IMG/VR virus record: IMGVR_UViG_3300028840_008153
Coordinates: 1 to 64,000 of that record
DNA from: a virus
Length of the DNA stretch: 64,000 nucleotides
Reading direction: 5' to 3' (one strand)
Shown here piece by piece: positions 22,570 to 30,777 of this stretch (positions are counted from its first letter, which is position 1; the number at the start of each line of letters is the position of its first letter). The notes under the pieces are model-generated. The model saw nothing but the letters and a program-made list of their open reading frames with translations, did not search any database and had not been told where the DNA came from. A program made the translations under genes and the position numbers.

Positions 22570-25207
22570 GCAGACGCGCGGCCCACTTCGACACGTATGC
22601 ATCCCAGCTCTCCTTGGAGATGACCCATCCATCCGAAGTGTCCGTCGTCGCCAGAAGCTCACGGCGCGTAAGGTCCTCAACAACATTGCCGATGTTGAGC
22701 ACGGGAAGGTGGTTGTTGCGGGAAGCGCGCAGGAGGGGAGGGCTTTCCAGCATGACCTGTCCGCCGACGTCATCGATCATGATTCCTTTCTGGCGCTTCT
22801 TGTTTTGAAGCCGCGTGCGGTATTCCTCAAACGGCATGTGATCCAGCACCATCAACCCGTCCTTTCGAAACCAGCAGAAAAGGTCGATGAGGGCCTCGGC
22901 AGGCTTGACGGTTGCGCGAAAGTGCTTCCTGGCGGCTTCGATCAGGTTGAGCACGGGCAGCTTCAGGTAGACGGCGTACCAGCTGCAAAAGTCTTCAAGG
23001 AGCGCGTCGCCGAGCACCCCCTCGGGCAGCTGATACTCCTTGGCCTGGAGCGCGATGAGGTAGTTGAGAATGTCATCGAACGGCGGCCACTCGTAACTCT
23101 TGTTCTCGACGGCAAAGACTTCGCCCCAGCGCCCGCCCGTGGCCAACGCCGCCGCGTCGTGAGGCCCAACCACGAACAGGGCGTTGTCGTGGCAGGCTGG
23201 AGGCCAGAAGCGCAGCTGCCCCCCAGCCGTGCTGCGAACCATCGAGGGGTAGCTTCGCATGCCAAGGCCGTCCCGAATCTTGTTGATGTTCGGACGGACA
23301 TAGTCCTCAACGCTGTGCTGCGGCATGCCCGCCTGTTCGGCAAGATGACGGCACAGAAGATCGGCCTGGGAGCCCGGACCGCCCGTGAAGGCCCACGGCC
23401 GCGCGAGTTCGCCCTTCATGGGCGCCACCAGGTTGTGAACGAAGGCTGCAGCCGCGCACGCGAAGATCGCCCGGCTTTCCACGTCCTCGTCGGCCTGGGA
23501 GGGCTGCCGCTCCTTTGGTGCCCGCACGCAGCTTCCCGGCATGTTGGGCAGCATCGTGTCCTGCTTGCATACCGCCCCCTTCTCCACGAAAAAGGCCGGA
23601 AACGAGATGCGCCCCGTTTTGTCCACGCCCACCGTGGTTGTCAGCCGCACCGTACGGGGGTCGCCCAGCATCTTGGCAATGTTTATCAGCTTGAGTTGCC
23701 ACTGCTTGTTGATAAGTGGAACGCCCATGCCCGCCGTGATCATCGTGTCCCGAAGCCACGAGGCGAAGCTGCGCTCGATCTCCACGAGATCGTCGAAGAA
23801 CGGGGCCTTCTGCCCTTTGTACTCGATCACGCCCTCCCAGTAGATCTTCTTGGCCTGCGCGTCCACGACTTCCCTGTTCACACGAACGATCGCGTCGCAG
23901 ATGCATTCCTCGCCCTTGGAGTGCATGATGAACCAGCCGTCGGGCCGCTCCAGAATCTTCTTGTTGCCGATGATTGCCTGTCGAACCACGGGCAGGTCGC
24001 CCAGATAGTATTCCAGCTTTGCCTTGCGAGCGGCAGGACAGGCTTCCAGAAGCTCCTTGCGTTCGCGCGTGGTCAGCGCCAGCGCGTTGAGCGCGACGTC
24101 GATGTCCGTCTCCTTGCGCTTGTCGTCGGTCAGCCACAGGGACAGCGCCTCGGGCCACGGGCGCGCGTGCTCCTCCATGAGCTTGAGCGCGGCAGTGGCC
24201 GGCCCCCGGGTGAAATATTCCTGGGGCGTGGAGCTGCGAAGTTCGGGGTGGGATGTCACAAAGCCGTTGGCGCCCAGCTTCTTGGCCTGCGCGAAGACCT
24301 TCCATTCGGAGCCCGGTGACCAGAAGATCACCCGGGAGGCATGAACGGACTGCCACGCTCTGTCAGTCTGGTCGTTGTAGAGCACCAGTTTGAGGGGGGT
24401 GTCGAAGGTCGCAAAATGCCGATTGTGCAGGTGCAGGGCGGCCTCAGTGTCGTCGGTGGCAAAAGCGACCCGGTCAAAGGGCTTGAGCGCCTCCAGCATG
24501 GCCAGCCCGCCCTCCATGCCGAGCCGGTTGGTCACGTTGGCCCTGATCAGAGGGCAAAAACGCTCCCGCCCCCGATCGTCGAGGAAGCGCAGACCGCATG
24601 TGCGCCCAGGCACGTCCTGGTAGTTGAGCACGAGGCTGGTGCCAAACCCCCCTTTGGGAAAGACCTTCCGGTAATCATTGCCCATCACCTGCAGAATTTC
24701 CTTGCGCGTGGTGGCACCCACGAAGCGCACAAGTCGGTTGGATCTGCGCCCTCGCCCGCTCCACAACCGGGCTTTCTGGAGCCGTTCGAGCAGATCGGGG
24801 CGCGGAGAGCCCAGCAGCCCTTCCTGAAAGGTCTCCCAGAAGCCCCTGACCTGACGCCAGCGCTCGGGAAAGTTCGTCACGTAGGCTTCGATGGAGCCCT
24901 TGTCGGCAGCCACTTCCGGGGCTTCCTGAAAGAAGCCCTCCTCGATGGCACGGCTGACGGCGTCGCGCGGGTCCTTCAAGGAATGCATGTAACCAAAGAA
25001 CTCTACGGAATCTCCACATTGGTTGCACCGTCCGCAGTGCATCCAGTATCCTTCCAGGCAGGGGTCGATGTAGATCGACAGGGATTTGTGATTACACAGC
25101 GGACAAGTCGTTCTCTCTGGAATGACCCCCTTGACGGTGATCCTTGCGGCAGCTAGGATCTTGCTGGGAGCAAGATGTCTCGATAAGTTCTTCGGAGGAG
25201 TCAACAT
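22562..25207 (-). CDS. Large protein with primase-like zinc finger, 881 aa
   Basis: Residues ~35-75 hold CPLCNHKSL...CGRCNQCGD followed by VEFFGYM, the pattern of CHC2-type primase zinc domains. The middle (FDRVAFATDDTEAALHLHN, VIFWSPGSEWKVF) may be a Toprim-like domain, but catalytic residues are not clear. FTGGPGSQADLLC later is at best a degenerate P-loop. A primase-related or recombination role is possible. The ATG at 25207 overlaps the start codon of the divergent gene and has a poor ribosome site; the true start may be internal. Confidence 0.5.
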   Translation of the reverse strand: MLTPPKNLSRHLAPSKILAAARITVKGVIPERTTCPLCNHKSLSIYIDPCLEGYWMHCGRCNQCGDSVEFFGYMHSLKDPRDAVSRAIEEGFFQEAPEVAADKGSIEAYVTNFPERWRQVRGFWETFQEGLLGSPRPDLLERLQKARLWSGRGRRSNRLVRFVGATTRKEILQVMGNDYRKVFPKGGFGTSLVLNYQDVPGRTCGLRFLDDRGRERFCPLIRANVTNRLGMEGGLAMLEALKPFDRVAFATDDTEAALHLHNRHFATFDTPLKLVLYNDQTDRAWQSVHASRVIFWSPGSEWKVFAQAKKLGANGFVTSHPELRSSTPQEYFTRGPATAALKLMEEHARPWPEALSLWLTDDKRKETDIDVALNALALTTRERKELLEACPAARKAKLEYYLGDLPVVRQAIIGNKKILERPDGWFIMHSKGEECICDAIVRVNREVVDAQAKKIYWEGVIEYKGQKAPFFDDLVEIERSFASWLRDTMITAGMGVPLINKQWQLKLINIAKMLGDPRTVRLTTTVGVDKTGRISFPAFFVEKGAVCKQDTMLPNMPGSCVRAPKERQPSQADEDVESRAIFACAAAAFVHNLVAPMKGELARPWAFTGGPGSQADLLCRHLAEQAGMPQHSVEDYVRPNINKIRDGLGMRSYPSMVRSTAGGQLRFWPPACHDNALFVVGPHDAAALATGGRWGEVFAVENKSYEWPPFDDILNYLIALQAKEYQLPEGVLGDALLEDFCSWYAVYLKLPVLNLIEAARKHFRATVKPAEALIDLFCWFRKDGLMVLDHMPFEEYRTRLQNKKRQKGIMIDDVGGQVMLESPPLLRASRNNHLPVLNIGNVVEDLTRRELLATTDTSDGWVISKESWDAYVSKWAARLRL
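25131..25159 (+). promoter_or_regulatory. Sigma70-type promoter for the plus-strand gene trio
   Basis: TTGACG (25131-25136), 17-bp spacer, TAGGAT (25154-25159), about 47 nt upstream of the ATG at 25206. It lies inside the 5' end of the divergent 881-aa gene as annotated. Confidence 0.55.
25158..25176. promoter_or_regulatory. Dyad overlapping the -10 box, possible operator
   Basis: ATCTTGCT-GGG-AGCAAGAT is a perfect 8-bp inverted repeat beginning in the -10 box and covering the expected transcription start. As RNA it would also form a hairpin in the leader. Either repressor binding or leader structure could control the divergent genes. Confidence 0.5.
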
Positions 25208-26516
25208 GCGCGGCCCTGCCGACTTCTACGATGATGCCAACCAACAACAACTATACACGCTGGACCGACTGTATGGCCTCCCGAAGTTCGTAAAGGAAGC
25301 CGAACAGGAGGAGAAGGCAGGCATCAATCGATTACCTTCTCACGTTTTCGCAGATCGAGTCCGGCGCAAGTTCCCTTGCCACACGAAGGCGGCAACGTGG
25401 CTTGCCCAGGCGTACTTCTGCCTGGCTGAACCCCAATACTCTAAGGAAGAAAGGGCGCTTGTTCAAGACCGCATCACCAAACAAGCGGCTTATTGGGGTG
25501 TGAAAAATACGACCGACCGGCTTCGGACGACGTGGCAGAAGCTCGCCTCGACCGAACGGCCGGAGGTCGGCGACGCGGATCACGCGCTCGTGGTGGACAT
25601 GGGAGAAGGCAAAAAGATGCGCCGAATGCCCATGCCCAACGCGATGTCGGTCAAGCTGGCCGGTGAGTACCTGTTTGCCAACCGGTACAATTACCCGTAT
25701 CAGTGGCGCCGCGCGGCTTCCCGCCGAATCCTGAAAAAGGCCATGGAGTACGACGCCAAATTCAGGGAGGGCGAGAAGGTGGCTGGGGCCGGATTGGGCG
25801 TCCTGCAGTTCGACGACGACACGCAGGAATACCTGGAACGTGCCAGCGGCTTCGGCATGTGCCATCCCAAACAGGCCGCCGAGCAGCTCTCCCGCCGGGC
25901 GCTGATGATCTCGTCCCGCTTCAATGACGTGCGAGAGAAGATCGCCACGATCGCGCAGGAACTCCACGAGATGGAGGAGTGTGATGCGGAACTGCTCCAC
26001 AAGGTTGCCGAAGCCGTGGATTGGGCCGATCGGCAAACCGGACTCTGCAAGCAGTACCACCTCGGAATCGATCTGCCTGAAGAAATGTTCTTTCAGGTCT
26101 TGGAGAAAGAGGCCGAAGCGGTCATCAACAACCACGTCACGCTGACGACCGGCAACAGCTGGCCGATCGAGGTCTTCTCGCATCTGCCCGCCCAGAAGGT
26201 CGCCGAGGTGCTTGGCGGCGATATCGCCGACGCGCTCGAAGGCAACCACGGTCTTCTGGACCTTGAGAAATTCGCAGAGATCGCGCCCACGCTTCCGCGT
26301 CCCGACGCCGAGCTTCTTGAAACGGCGCTGAAAGCCGCCGCCGAAGAGGCGTACGAGAAGGACGCGACCCTGATGAAGCAAGGCCGTGCCCCCCTCAGCG
26401 CGAACTTCAAGTTCGACAAGGATGAATGGACCAACTGGCACAAACGAATGGTGGCTGCGGACCCGCGCGGCGTTGGAGTTGAATCCCCCCTCAGGCACAA
26501 CCAACAAGTCCTCTAA
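25206..26516 (+). CDS. Putative virion-associated protein, 436 aa
   Basis: ATG 25206 has GGAGGAG upstream. The N-terminal part contains KFVKEAEQEEKA (a KEA motif as in other candidates here) and LPSHVFADRVRRKFPCHTKA, a pattern I have seen in structural-region proteins of large phages but cannot name. The rest is mostly helical (LHEMEECDAELLHKVAEAVD). No enzyme motif. It leads an operon of three plus-strand genes. Confidence 0.5.
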   Translation: MRGPADFYDDANQQQLYTLDRLYGLPKFVKEAEQEEKAGINRLPSHVFADRVRRKFPCHTKAATWLAQAYFCLAEPQYSKEERALVQDRITKQAAYWGVKNTTDRLRTTWQKLASTERPEVGDADHALVVDMGEGKKMRRMPMPNAMSVKLAGEYLFANRYNYPYQWRRAASRRILKKAMEYDAKFREGEKVAGAGLGVLQFDDDTQEYLERASGFGMCHPKQAAEQLSRRALMISSRFNDVREKIATIAQELHEMEECDAELLHKVAEAVDWADRQTGLCKQYHLGIDLPEEMFFQVLEKEAEAVINNHVTLTTGNSWPIEVFSHLPAQKVAEVLGGDIADALEGNHGLLDLEKFAEIAPTLPRPDAELLETALKAAAEEAYEKDATLMKQGRAPLSANFKFDKDEWTNWHKRMVAADPRGVGVESPLRHNQQVL

Positions 26517-26526
26517 GGAGTCGGGC

Positions 26527-27609
26527 ATGAGTGACGCAGAAGAACTGGGCGAACTGATCGGCCTCGAATTTGAAAAAGAGGCCAGACGGCCGGGTATGAT
26601 GCGCGCCACGGGACGAAAGGCACCGCGTCAGCAACCCGCGCAACGTCGAGCACAGCGTGATCGTCCGCAGCAACGGCGACCTCGGCAGCGCCCTCAGAGC
26701 CGACAGACCGCCGGTTCGGGCGGTCCCCGGAAGCCGGCACCCAAGGCACAACCGCTGGCAAGGCGTCCCTCGGGCGCCATGGCCACGACACGAGCGCCGG
26801 CCCCCACACCCGCAGCGCGAAAGCCGCTGGTCACGCCTGCACCCTCCGGTACGGCCGGAACCATCACACCCCCTCCGGGCGGCGCGATGGTCCGACGCCC
26901 TGAAACCCGGTTGGCTGGCGGCGCGAAGCCCGTCGTTGAAGTGCTGCCTCCGCAGGCTGCTCTTCCGTCCCCGGCAAGGCAGCTGGGTATGCGTGTCGGG
27001 CGTTCAACCAGAGTTGACGTGCCGCCTGCAGCGTCGGCACCTGCGGCGCCGGCCCTTCCGGCACCGACGGCAGCCCCCCAGCCCGTGAGCGCAAAGCCGC
27101 CTGCGGGCGCTCGTACTGTTCGCCGAAAGCGCGGACTCCGAGGGGGACAGCCACAACCTGATCTGCCGCCGCCTCCCCCGCGCGCGATGCCGCAACCCAC
27201 GACGCCTCCGGGCGCTCGTGCCGTCAAACGAAAGCGGAAGCTCAGGGGCGCGGAACTCGCACCAGCGACTACACCGGCGGCAACCGCGCCGGCAGCGGCT
27301 GCGCCAGCAGGCGCACAAACGCCTGAATCCCGGTTCATGGCCGAAGCGGCCAAAAGAACCCCAACAGAGCCAGCACCGGCCGCAGCCCCCGAATTTGTTC
27401 CTTTGGCTCAACGGCTCGGACAGGCCATCGGTGTTCAGCCGCAAACCATCAACCGTCTTGGCAGTGTTGGACTGGGCGTGGGCGGCGGCCTGATGGCACG
27501 AAGCGCCTTGGCTGACCCGCACGAGGAAGCTCTGCGGCAGTACCTGCTGGCAAACCCGTTCATGTACGGGCAAATGAACCCCTACGCCGCGTCCATGATG
27601 ATGTACTAA
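26527..27609 (+). CDS. Pro/Ala/Arg-rich disordered protein, 360 aa
   Basis: An ordered N-terminus (SDAEELGELIGLEFEKEARR) is followed by ~270 residues of low-complexity Pro, Ala, Arg and Gln, with repeated RAVKRKRKLRG / RTVRRKRGLRG motifs, then an ordered C-terminus (LAQRLGQAIGVQPQTINRLG, NPFMYGQMNPYAASMMMY). The basic repeats suggest DNA binding or packing inside the head. AAGGAG precedes the ATG. No family recognised. Confidence 0.6.
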   Translation: MSDAEELGELIGLEFEKEARRPGMMRATGRKAPRQQPAQRRAQRDRPQQRRPRQRPQSRQTAGSGGPRKPAPKAQPLARRPSGAMATTRAPAPTPAARKPLVTPAPSGTAGTITPPPGGAMVRRPETRLAGGAKPVVEVLPPQAALPSPARQLGMRVGRSTRVDVPPAASAPAAPALPAPTAAPQPVSAKPPAGARTVRRKRGLRGGQPQPDLPPPPPRAMPQPTTPPGARAVKRKRKLRGAELAPATTPAATAPAAAAPAGAQTPESRFMAEAAKRTPTEPAPAAAPEFVPLAQRLGQAIGVQPQTINRLGSVGLGVGGGLMARSALADPHEEALRQYLLANPFMYGQMNPYAASMMMY

Positions 27610-27613
27610 ATCC

Positions 27614-28354
27614 ATGCGAATCGACAAACGGCCCTTCATGAGACAGCTCGCCGACCCGGATGCAATCGGGTCGGTGCTGCTCGTTGGGCTGCTTGACGAG
27701 TATGGCACGGAGATGTTCGGCTGGGAGCCACAAACGCTGGACATGGAAGTGAAGCATGATTGGAGCGTGTCCATCCCGCAGGTCAACAAGGACAAGATCT
27801 GGGCGTTGGTGACCGAGCTGACCACCAACCTCTTCTACACCAGCCTCGACGCGTTCACCCACATCTGTAATGCACTGAACGGCTCCGGGGCCGACTTCCA
27901 GAACTTCGACTTTGCCACCGTACAGGAGATGTGCTGGGCCATCGCCGAAGTGCAGTTGCTGGACCCGCCCGAAGAGGGCGAGATGTTCAACGAAGAGATT
28001 CGTTCCTACATGGCCACGCGCCTGAAGGACGAAGGCTTCGAGCGCGTGCCGAAGATTCTGAAGCCCTATGTCGAAATGCCCGACAACGACGAAACGATCG
28101 ACGGCGTACTGCAGGATGACGGCATCGAAGCTAAGGCTTTTTGGGATCGTCAGATGCGGGAGGTGTTGTCGATCGACCAGTTCGTCCGGGAGCGGCTCCA
28201 CAAGCTGTTCGTGGATCTGGCCTCCCTTCCGCTTGAGAACGCTGATTCCGAAGCAATGAAAGCGACGTTACAGCGCGCCGGTAAAGTTTTGGCAGGACAA
28301 TCGCAACAGACAGCACGGGAAGAGGAATCCGTTCGACCTGCTCCAGTGTTGTGA
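27614..28354 (+). CDS. Soluble protein, 246 aa, unknown
   Basis: Helical/beta protein (MFGWEPQTLDMEVKHDWSV; ALVTELTTNLFYTSLDAFTH), third in the plus-strand operon, directly after the disordered protein. Its last 224 nt overlap the convergent minus-strand gene. Possibly a head or neck component by position only. Confidence 0.55.
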   Translation: MRIDKRPFMRQLADPDAIGSVLLVGLLDEYGTEMFGWEPQTLDMEVKHDWSVSIPQVNKDKIWALVTELTTNLFYTSLDAFTHICNALNGSGADFQNFDFATVQEMCWAIAEVQLLDPPEEGEMFNEEIRSYMATRLKDEGFERVPKILKPYVEMPDNDETIDGVLQDDGIEAKAFWDRQMREVLSIDQFVRERLHKLFVDLASLPLENADSEAMKATLQRAGKVLAGQSQQTAREEESVRPAPVL

Positions 28355-28682
28355 AGTCGAAGATCTTGTGCGGCTCATCCGACACTAGCGCAAACCGATT
28401 ATCCAGAATCTGAAGCGTGATGGCCGGAAGCGACTTGGAAAAGTCCGCCGCCTCGTACAGCCTCCCCAGATCGTAGAACCGCTTGTCGAAGCGCTTGATG
28501 ACTGAGCATGCATGTTCGGTGTGAAACCCCAACTGCTTGAGCATGTCATAGGACACGACAGCCAGCATCTCGCCGTCCGTCAGGGCGCCCTTCTGCGGGC
28601 CGTTCAGAACGGTATTGAGCACGAACCTGATGTCCTTCTCCGTCAGGTCCGTGACCACCGTAAGGGATTCACTGTCGAACAT
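28131..28682 (-). CDS. Hypothetical protein, 183 aa, convergently overlapping
   Basis: The first ~130 residues look genuine (SLTVVTDLTEKDIRFVLNTV; VISYDMLK-type core). The final ~55 residues, which lie opposite the end of the plus-strand gene, are Arg/Pro/Thr-rich and may be low-constraint. ATG 28682 overlaps the upstream stop as TGATG; an ATG lies 3 nt earlier. Function unknown. Confidence 0.5.
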   Translation of the reverse strand: MFDSESLTVVTDLTEKDIRFVLNTVLNGPQKGALTDGEMLAVVSYDMLKQLGFHTEHACSVIKRFDKRFYDLGRLYEAADFSKSLPAITLQILDNRFALVSDEPHKIFDFTTLEQVERIPLPVLSVAIVLPKLYRRAVTSLSLLRNQRSQAEGRPDPRTACGAAPGRTGRSTTPPASDDPKKP

Positions 28683-28993
28683 CATAGGGCAAGCGTGATC
28701 TTCCAAACCTGTCGGTAGCGGAGATCATCCCGGCGCGTAGCGATGTCCGCCGCGTTGACGGGCGGCTCGCCGGTCTTGCGGTCCACGGCAAAGGGGCCAC
28801 CCTCCTGGGAAATGCCGGCCTTCTCCATCCCGTGTTTGAGACGCTCGTTGTAGGCCAAAGCGCGAGCTGCCGCCGAGGTCACCTCCTCCAGATTGGTCCC
28901 CTCGACAATGACGCGGATCGTGTTCGTGGAAAGCGCGCTGCTCTGGAATTGACTGTCGTCAGGCTTCTCCACTTCGTGGATCTTCAGTCCCAT
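28682..28993 (-). CDS. Hypothetical protein under operator-bearing promoter, 103 aa
   Basis: Starts GLKIHEVEKPDDSQFQSSAL and contains RVIVEGTNLEEVTSAAARAL. No family recognised. The ATG at 28993 has a TTGGAG site. Upstream are a consensus-like -35, a weak -10 and the palindrome GGAACCCGTTCC, so this gene is the clearest regulated target of that motif. Confidence 0.6.
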   Translation of the reverse strand: MGLKIHEVEKPDDSQFQSSALSTNTIRVIVEGTNLEEVTSAAARALAYNERLKHGMEKAGISQEGGPFAVDRKTGEPPVNAADIATRRDDLRYRQVWKITLAL

Positions 28994-29006
28994 GGTGTTC
29001 TCCAAT

Positions 29007-29026
29007 TTCGGAACCCGTTCCAAAAT
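29007..29026. promoter_or_regulatory. Operator-like palindrome, copy 3
   Basis: TTCGGAACCCGTTCCAAA: arms GGAAC/GTTCC (29010-29021). It lies about 20 nt downstream of the promoter -10 box and just ahead of the ribosome site of the gene at 28993, a good place for a repressor. Confidence 0.5.
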
Positions 29027-29044
29027 GCTGCCAAAGTTTCTCGG

Positions 29045-29073
29045 ACCCTATCAGCGGCGATGTTCGATGTCAA
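29045..29073 (-). promoter_or_regulatory. Sigma70-type promoter
   Basis: Minus strand: consensus -35 TTGACA (29068-29073), 17-bp spacer ending in TGA, -10 TAGGGT (29045-29050). The -10 is poor (3 of 6) but the -35 is perfect. It follows a terminator directly, as expected for a new unit. Confidence 0.5.
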
Positions 29074-29088
29074 GAAAGTCCTGATAGC

Positions 29089-29132
29089 TAAAAAGAAGGC
29101 AGCCGCCCCGGAGAGGGGCGGGACGGCTGCCT
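29089..29132 (-). terminator. Rho-independent terminator with TAGCTATCAG tail
   Basis: Minus strand: 9-bp stem AGGCAGCCG/CGGCTGCCT enclosing a GC-rich inner hairpin, then TCTTTTTAGCTATCAG. It ends the unit of the 46-aa gene. Confidence 0.75.
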
Positions 29133-29157
29133 TGGCCGGCGGGCCTCCACCGCCGGT

Positions 29158-29298
29158 TTAGAAAATCAGCCAGAGCGCGGCCCCGAAAAACCCGAGGCCG
29201 AGCAGGCTCAATGGGGTTGTCTTTTCAAGAAGGACCATGAAACCGTCCCACAGCCCCTTCGCACACGAAAGCAGGAATCCTCCATCTTCTTCGCCCAT
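29158..29298 (-). CDS. Small membrane peptide, 46 aa
   Basis: ATG 29298 has a GGAGG site. The peptide is acidic at the start (GEEDGGFLLSCAKGLWDGF) and ends with a hydrophobic segment (LSLLGLGFFGAALWLIF) running to the stop, typical of a tail-anchored small membrane protein. Function unknown. Confidence 0.6.
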   Translation of the reverse strand: MGEEDGGFLLSCAKGLWDGFMVLLEKTTPLSLLGLGFFGAALWLIF

Positions 29299-29354
29299 AT
29301 CGTTCCTCCAGGCCGCCCGCCCGCTTGAGCGGGCGACCGATCCCAGTGGAAAAC

Positions 29355-29870
29355 TCAGGTGCCAAGAGGCAGGGGCGTTGCGCCCGGTCCGGCCTCCTGT
29401 GAAGGAGTGATATCGGTTTTGGCCTCTTCCTGCTTGAGCGCCAGGGTGTAGGCGTTGCGAAACGCCTCGTCCTTGACCCGGAGAAGCTGGCAGATCTGCT
29501 TCACCGCCGTCTCCCGCTCCGGTCCATCGGCACGCTCCTTCGCCACCTCTCCCAGCCGGAAGACCGTTCGGGGATGCAGGCGAATGTGGGCCTTGTTGAA
29601 CGCGCCCCGCCCCACGCCATGAATGTCGGCACCGATCCGACCGGCACGACGAGCAACGGCGACGACGATGTCACCCACCAGGGCGACGGTGTGAATGGCA
29701 ACGGCGGGCACGACATACGACACGCTCGCACCAGCGCCGCAGCCATAGCAAGCGGCCAAATTGAGACCGCCCATCTCCTGCTCGCCGGTCTGCAGGACTC
29801 CGGCGACCTCCGTCTTGAGTTGCTCGTCCACCTTCTGTTCCTGCTTCTGCTCTTGCTTTTGCTCATCCAT
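29355..29870 (-). CDS. Hypothetical protein with Gln/Lys-rich start, 171 aa
   Basis: A repetitive start (DEQKQEQKQEQKVDEQ) leads into a Cys/Gly/Ala-rich segment (CYGCGAGASVSYVVPAVAIH), hydrophobic enough to touch membranes, and a helical C-terminal half (RHEVAK-type helices, VKQICQLLRVKDEAFRN). No family recognised. ATG 29870 has AAAGGGGG upstream. Confidence 0.55.
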   Translation of the reverse strand: MDEQKQEQKQEQKVDEQLKTEVAGVLQTGEQEMGGLNLAACYGCGAGASVSYVVPAVAIHTVALVGDIVVAVARRAGRIGADIHGVGRGAFNKAHIRLHPRTVFRLGEVAKERADGPERETAVKQICQLLRVKDEAFRNAYTLALKQEEAKTDITPSQEAGPGATPLPLGT

Positions 29871-29945
29871 CTGAACCCCCTTTCGTGCCGATCCTCGCAC
29901 TCGGGACCGGCAGCCAATGTTTGACTCTCCGGCCCCAAAAAGGCC

Positions 29946-29990
29946 CTATGCACAGTATTTTAACGCCATCCCGGGCGTGATTTAGGTGGC
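29946..29990 (-). terminator. Hairpin element, looser copy of the repeated intergenic element
   Basis: Minus strand: ACGCC/GGCGT stem preceded by CTAAATC and followed by TAAAATACTGTGCA. This copy forms the best hairpin of the set, which favours a terminator role. Confidence 0.45.
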
Positions 29991-30004
29991 TGAATTCCAA
30001 GCTG

Positions 30005-30382
30005 TTAGAAGGTATGGCTGACGACGCCTGACGGGCCCGGCACGTGGAAGACCACCTTGTCGGCCTTGAGCAGGGATTTGAACAGCCCCTTCTGGCTCTC
30101 GCTGAGCCCGGCCAGAGCGACCTTGAGGCCGGTCAGCGCCGCCATCCGCTCGTTACGCTGGCCCCTGCTGCCGCAGCCGCCACAAGTGCCCGTGGCTATC
30201 TTGGTGGAGATCCTGAAGAAAGGGAACTTGGAGGTAACGTCGGAGCGCTTCGTCAGCGCAAGCAGCACGCCGTCGGTCAGAACGACCTTGCCCCGTTTCC
30301 GGGGCTTGAGCGGCACGGCCGGACGATCGATCTCACGAGCTACTGGAAGACGACGAAGAGGACGACGAGGGGAAACTGCCAA
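30005..30382 (-). CDS. Hypothetical protein with CGGCG cluster, 125 aa, TTG start
   Basis: Basic N-terminus, then GKVVLTDGVLLALTKRSDV and a glycine/cysteine turn TGTCGGCG. The only good initiation site is TTG at 30382, which follows AGGAGGTGACC; the frame overlaps the poly-serine end of the upstream gene by 50 nt. A shorter product from an internal start is possible. Unknown function. Confidence 0.45.
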   Translation of the reverse strand: MAVSPRRPLRRLPVAREIDRPAVPLKPRKRGKVVLTDGVLLALTKRSDVTSKFPFFRISTKIATGTCGGCGSRGQRNERMAALTGLKVALAGLSESQKGLFKSLLKADKVVFHVPGPSGVVSHTF

Positions 30383-30767
30383 AGGTCACCTCCTCCGCCA
30401 GGGTCAGAGTGTCCATGTTCTCCAAGGTCCTGACCAGCTCGGTGAAGTCGTTCTGGATCTTCTCCCAGGCGTCTTCGAGCAATTTCAGGTTCCTGAAGAT
30501 GATGTCGATCTCGGTCAGGCGATAGAAGTCCTTCCCGCTAACCGGGGCGTCCCGAGGGTACTCCTCGATATCGGCCGGCGAACACACGTGCGAAAATTCG
30601 GCCCCATATTCCGTCCCGCCGCCCGCTGGCGGCATCACCTGGTAGGCAAACAGCGCATCGTCCACGCCGCTGACCTGCGAGACCTTCACACGCATGCGGT
30701 AGCCCTGCGTGCGCCCCTCCACGTAGGAGGTCATTCCATACCGCTGGAGCTTGATTCCGATCGCCAT
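30333..30767 (-). CDS. Virion-like protein ending in eleven serines, 144 aa
   Basis: A beta-rich N-terminal part (GIKLQRYGMTSYVEGRTQGY) and helical middle (EIDIIFRNLKLLEDAWEKIQ) end in 11 consecutive serines at the C-terminus (DNA 30336-30368), using TCG, TCC, TCT, AGT and AGC codons. A bare C-terminal serine tail is not a linker, which suggests it serves as an acceptor site or a flexible surface tag. AGGGGG precedes the ATG. Confidence 0.65.
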   Translation of the reverse strand: MAIGIKLQRYGMTSYVEGRTQGYRMRVKVSQVSGVDDALFAYQVMPPAGGGTEYGAEFSHVCSPADIEEYPRDAPVSGKDFYRLTEIDIIFRNLKLLEDAWEKIQNDFTELVRTLENMDTLTLAEEVTFGSFPSSSSSSSSSSS

Positions 30768-30777
30768 GCGGAGCCCC

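Noticed and set aside
22547-24319. 590-codon plus-strand open frame opposite the 881-aa gene
   Set aside because: His/Arg/Gly/Val-rich product typical of an antisense read of a GC-rich gene; no ribosome site; the minus-strand frame has a zinc finger.
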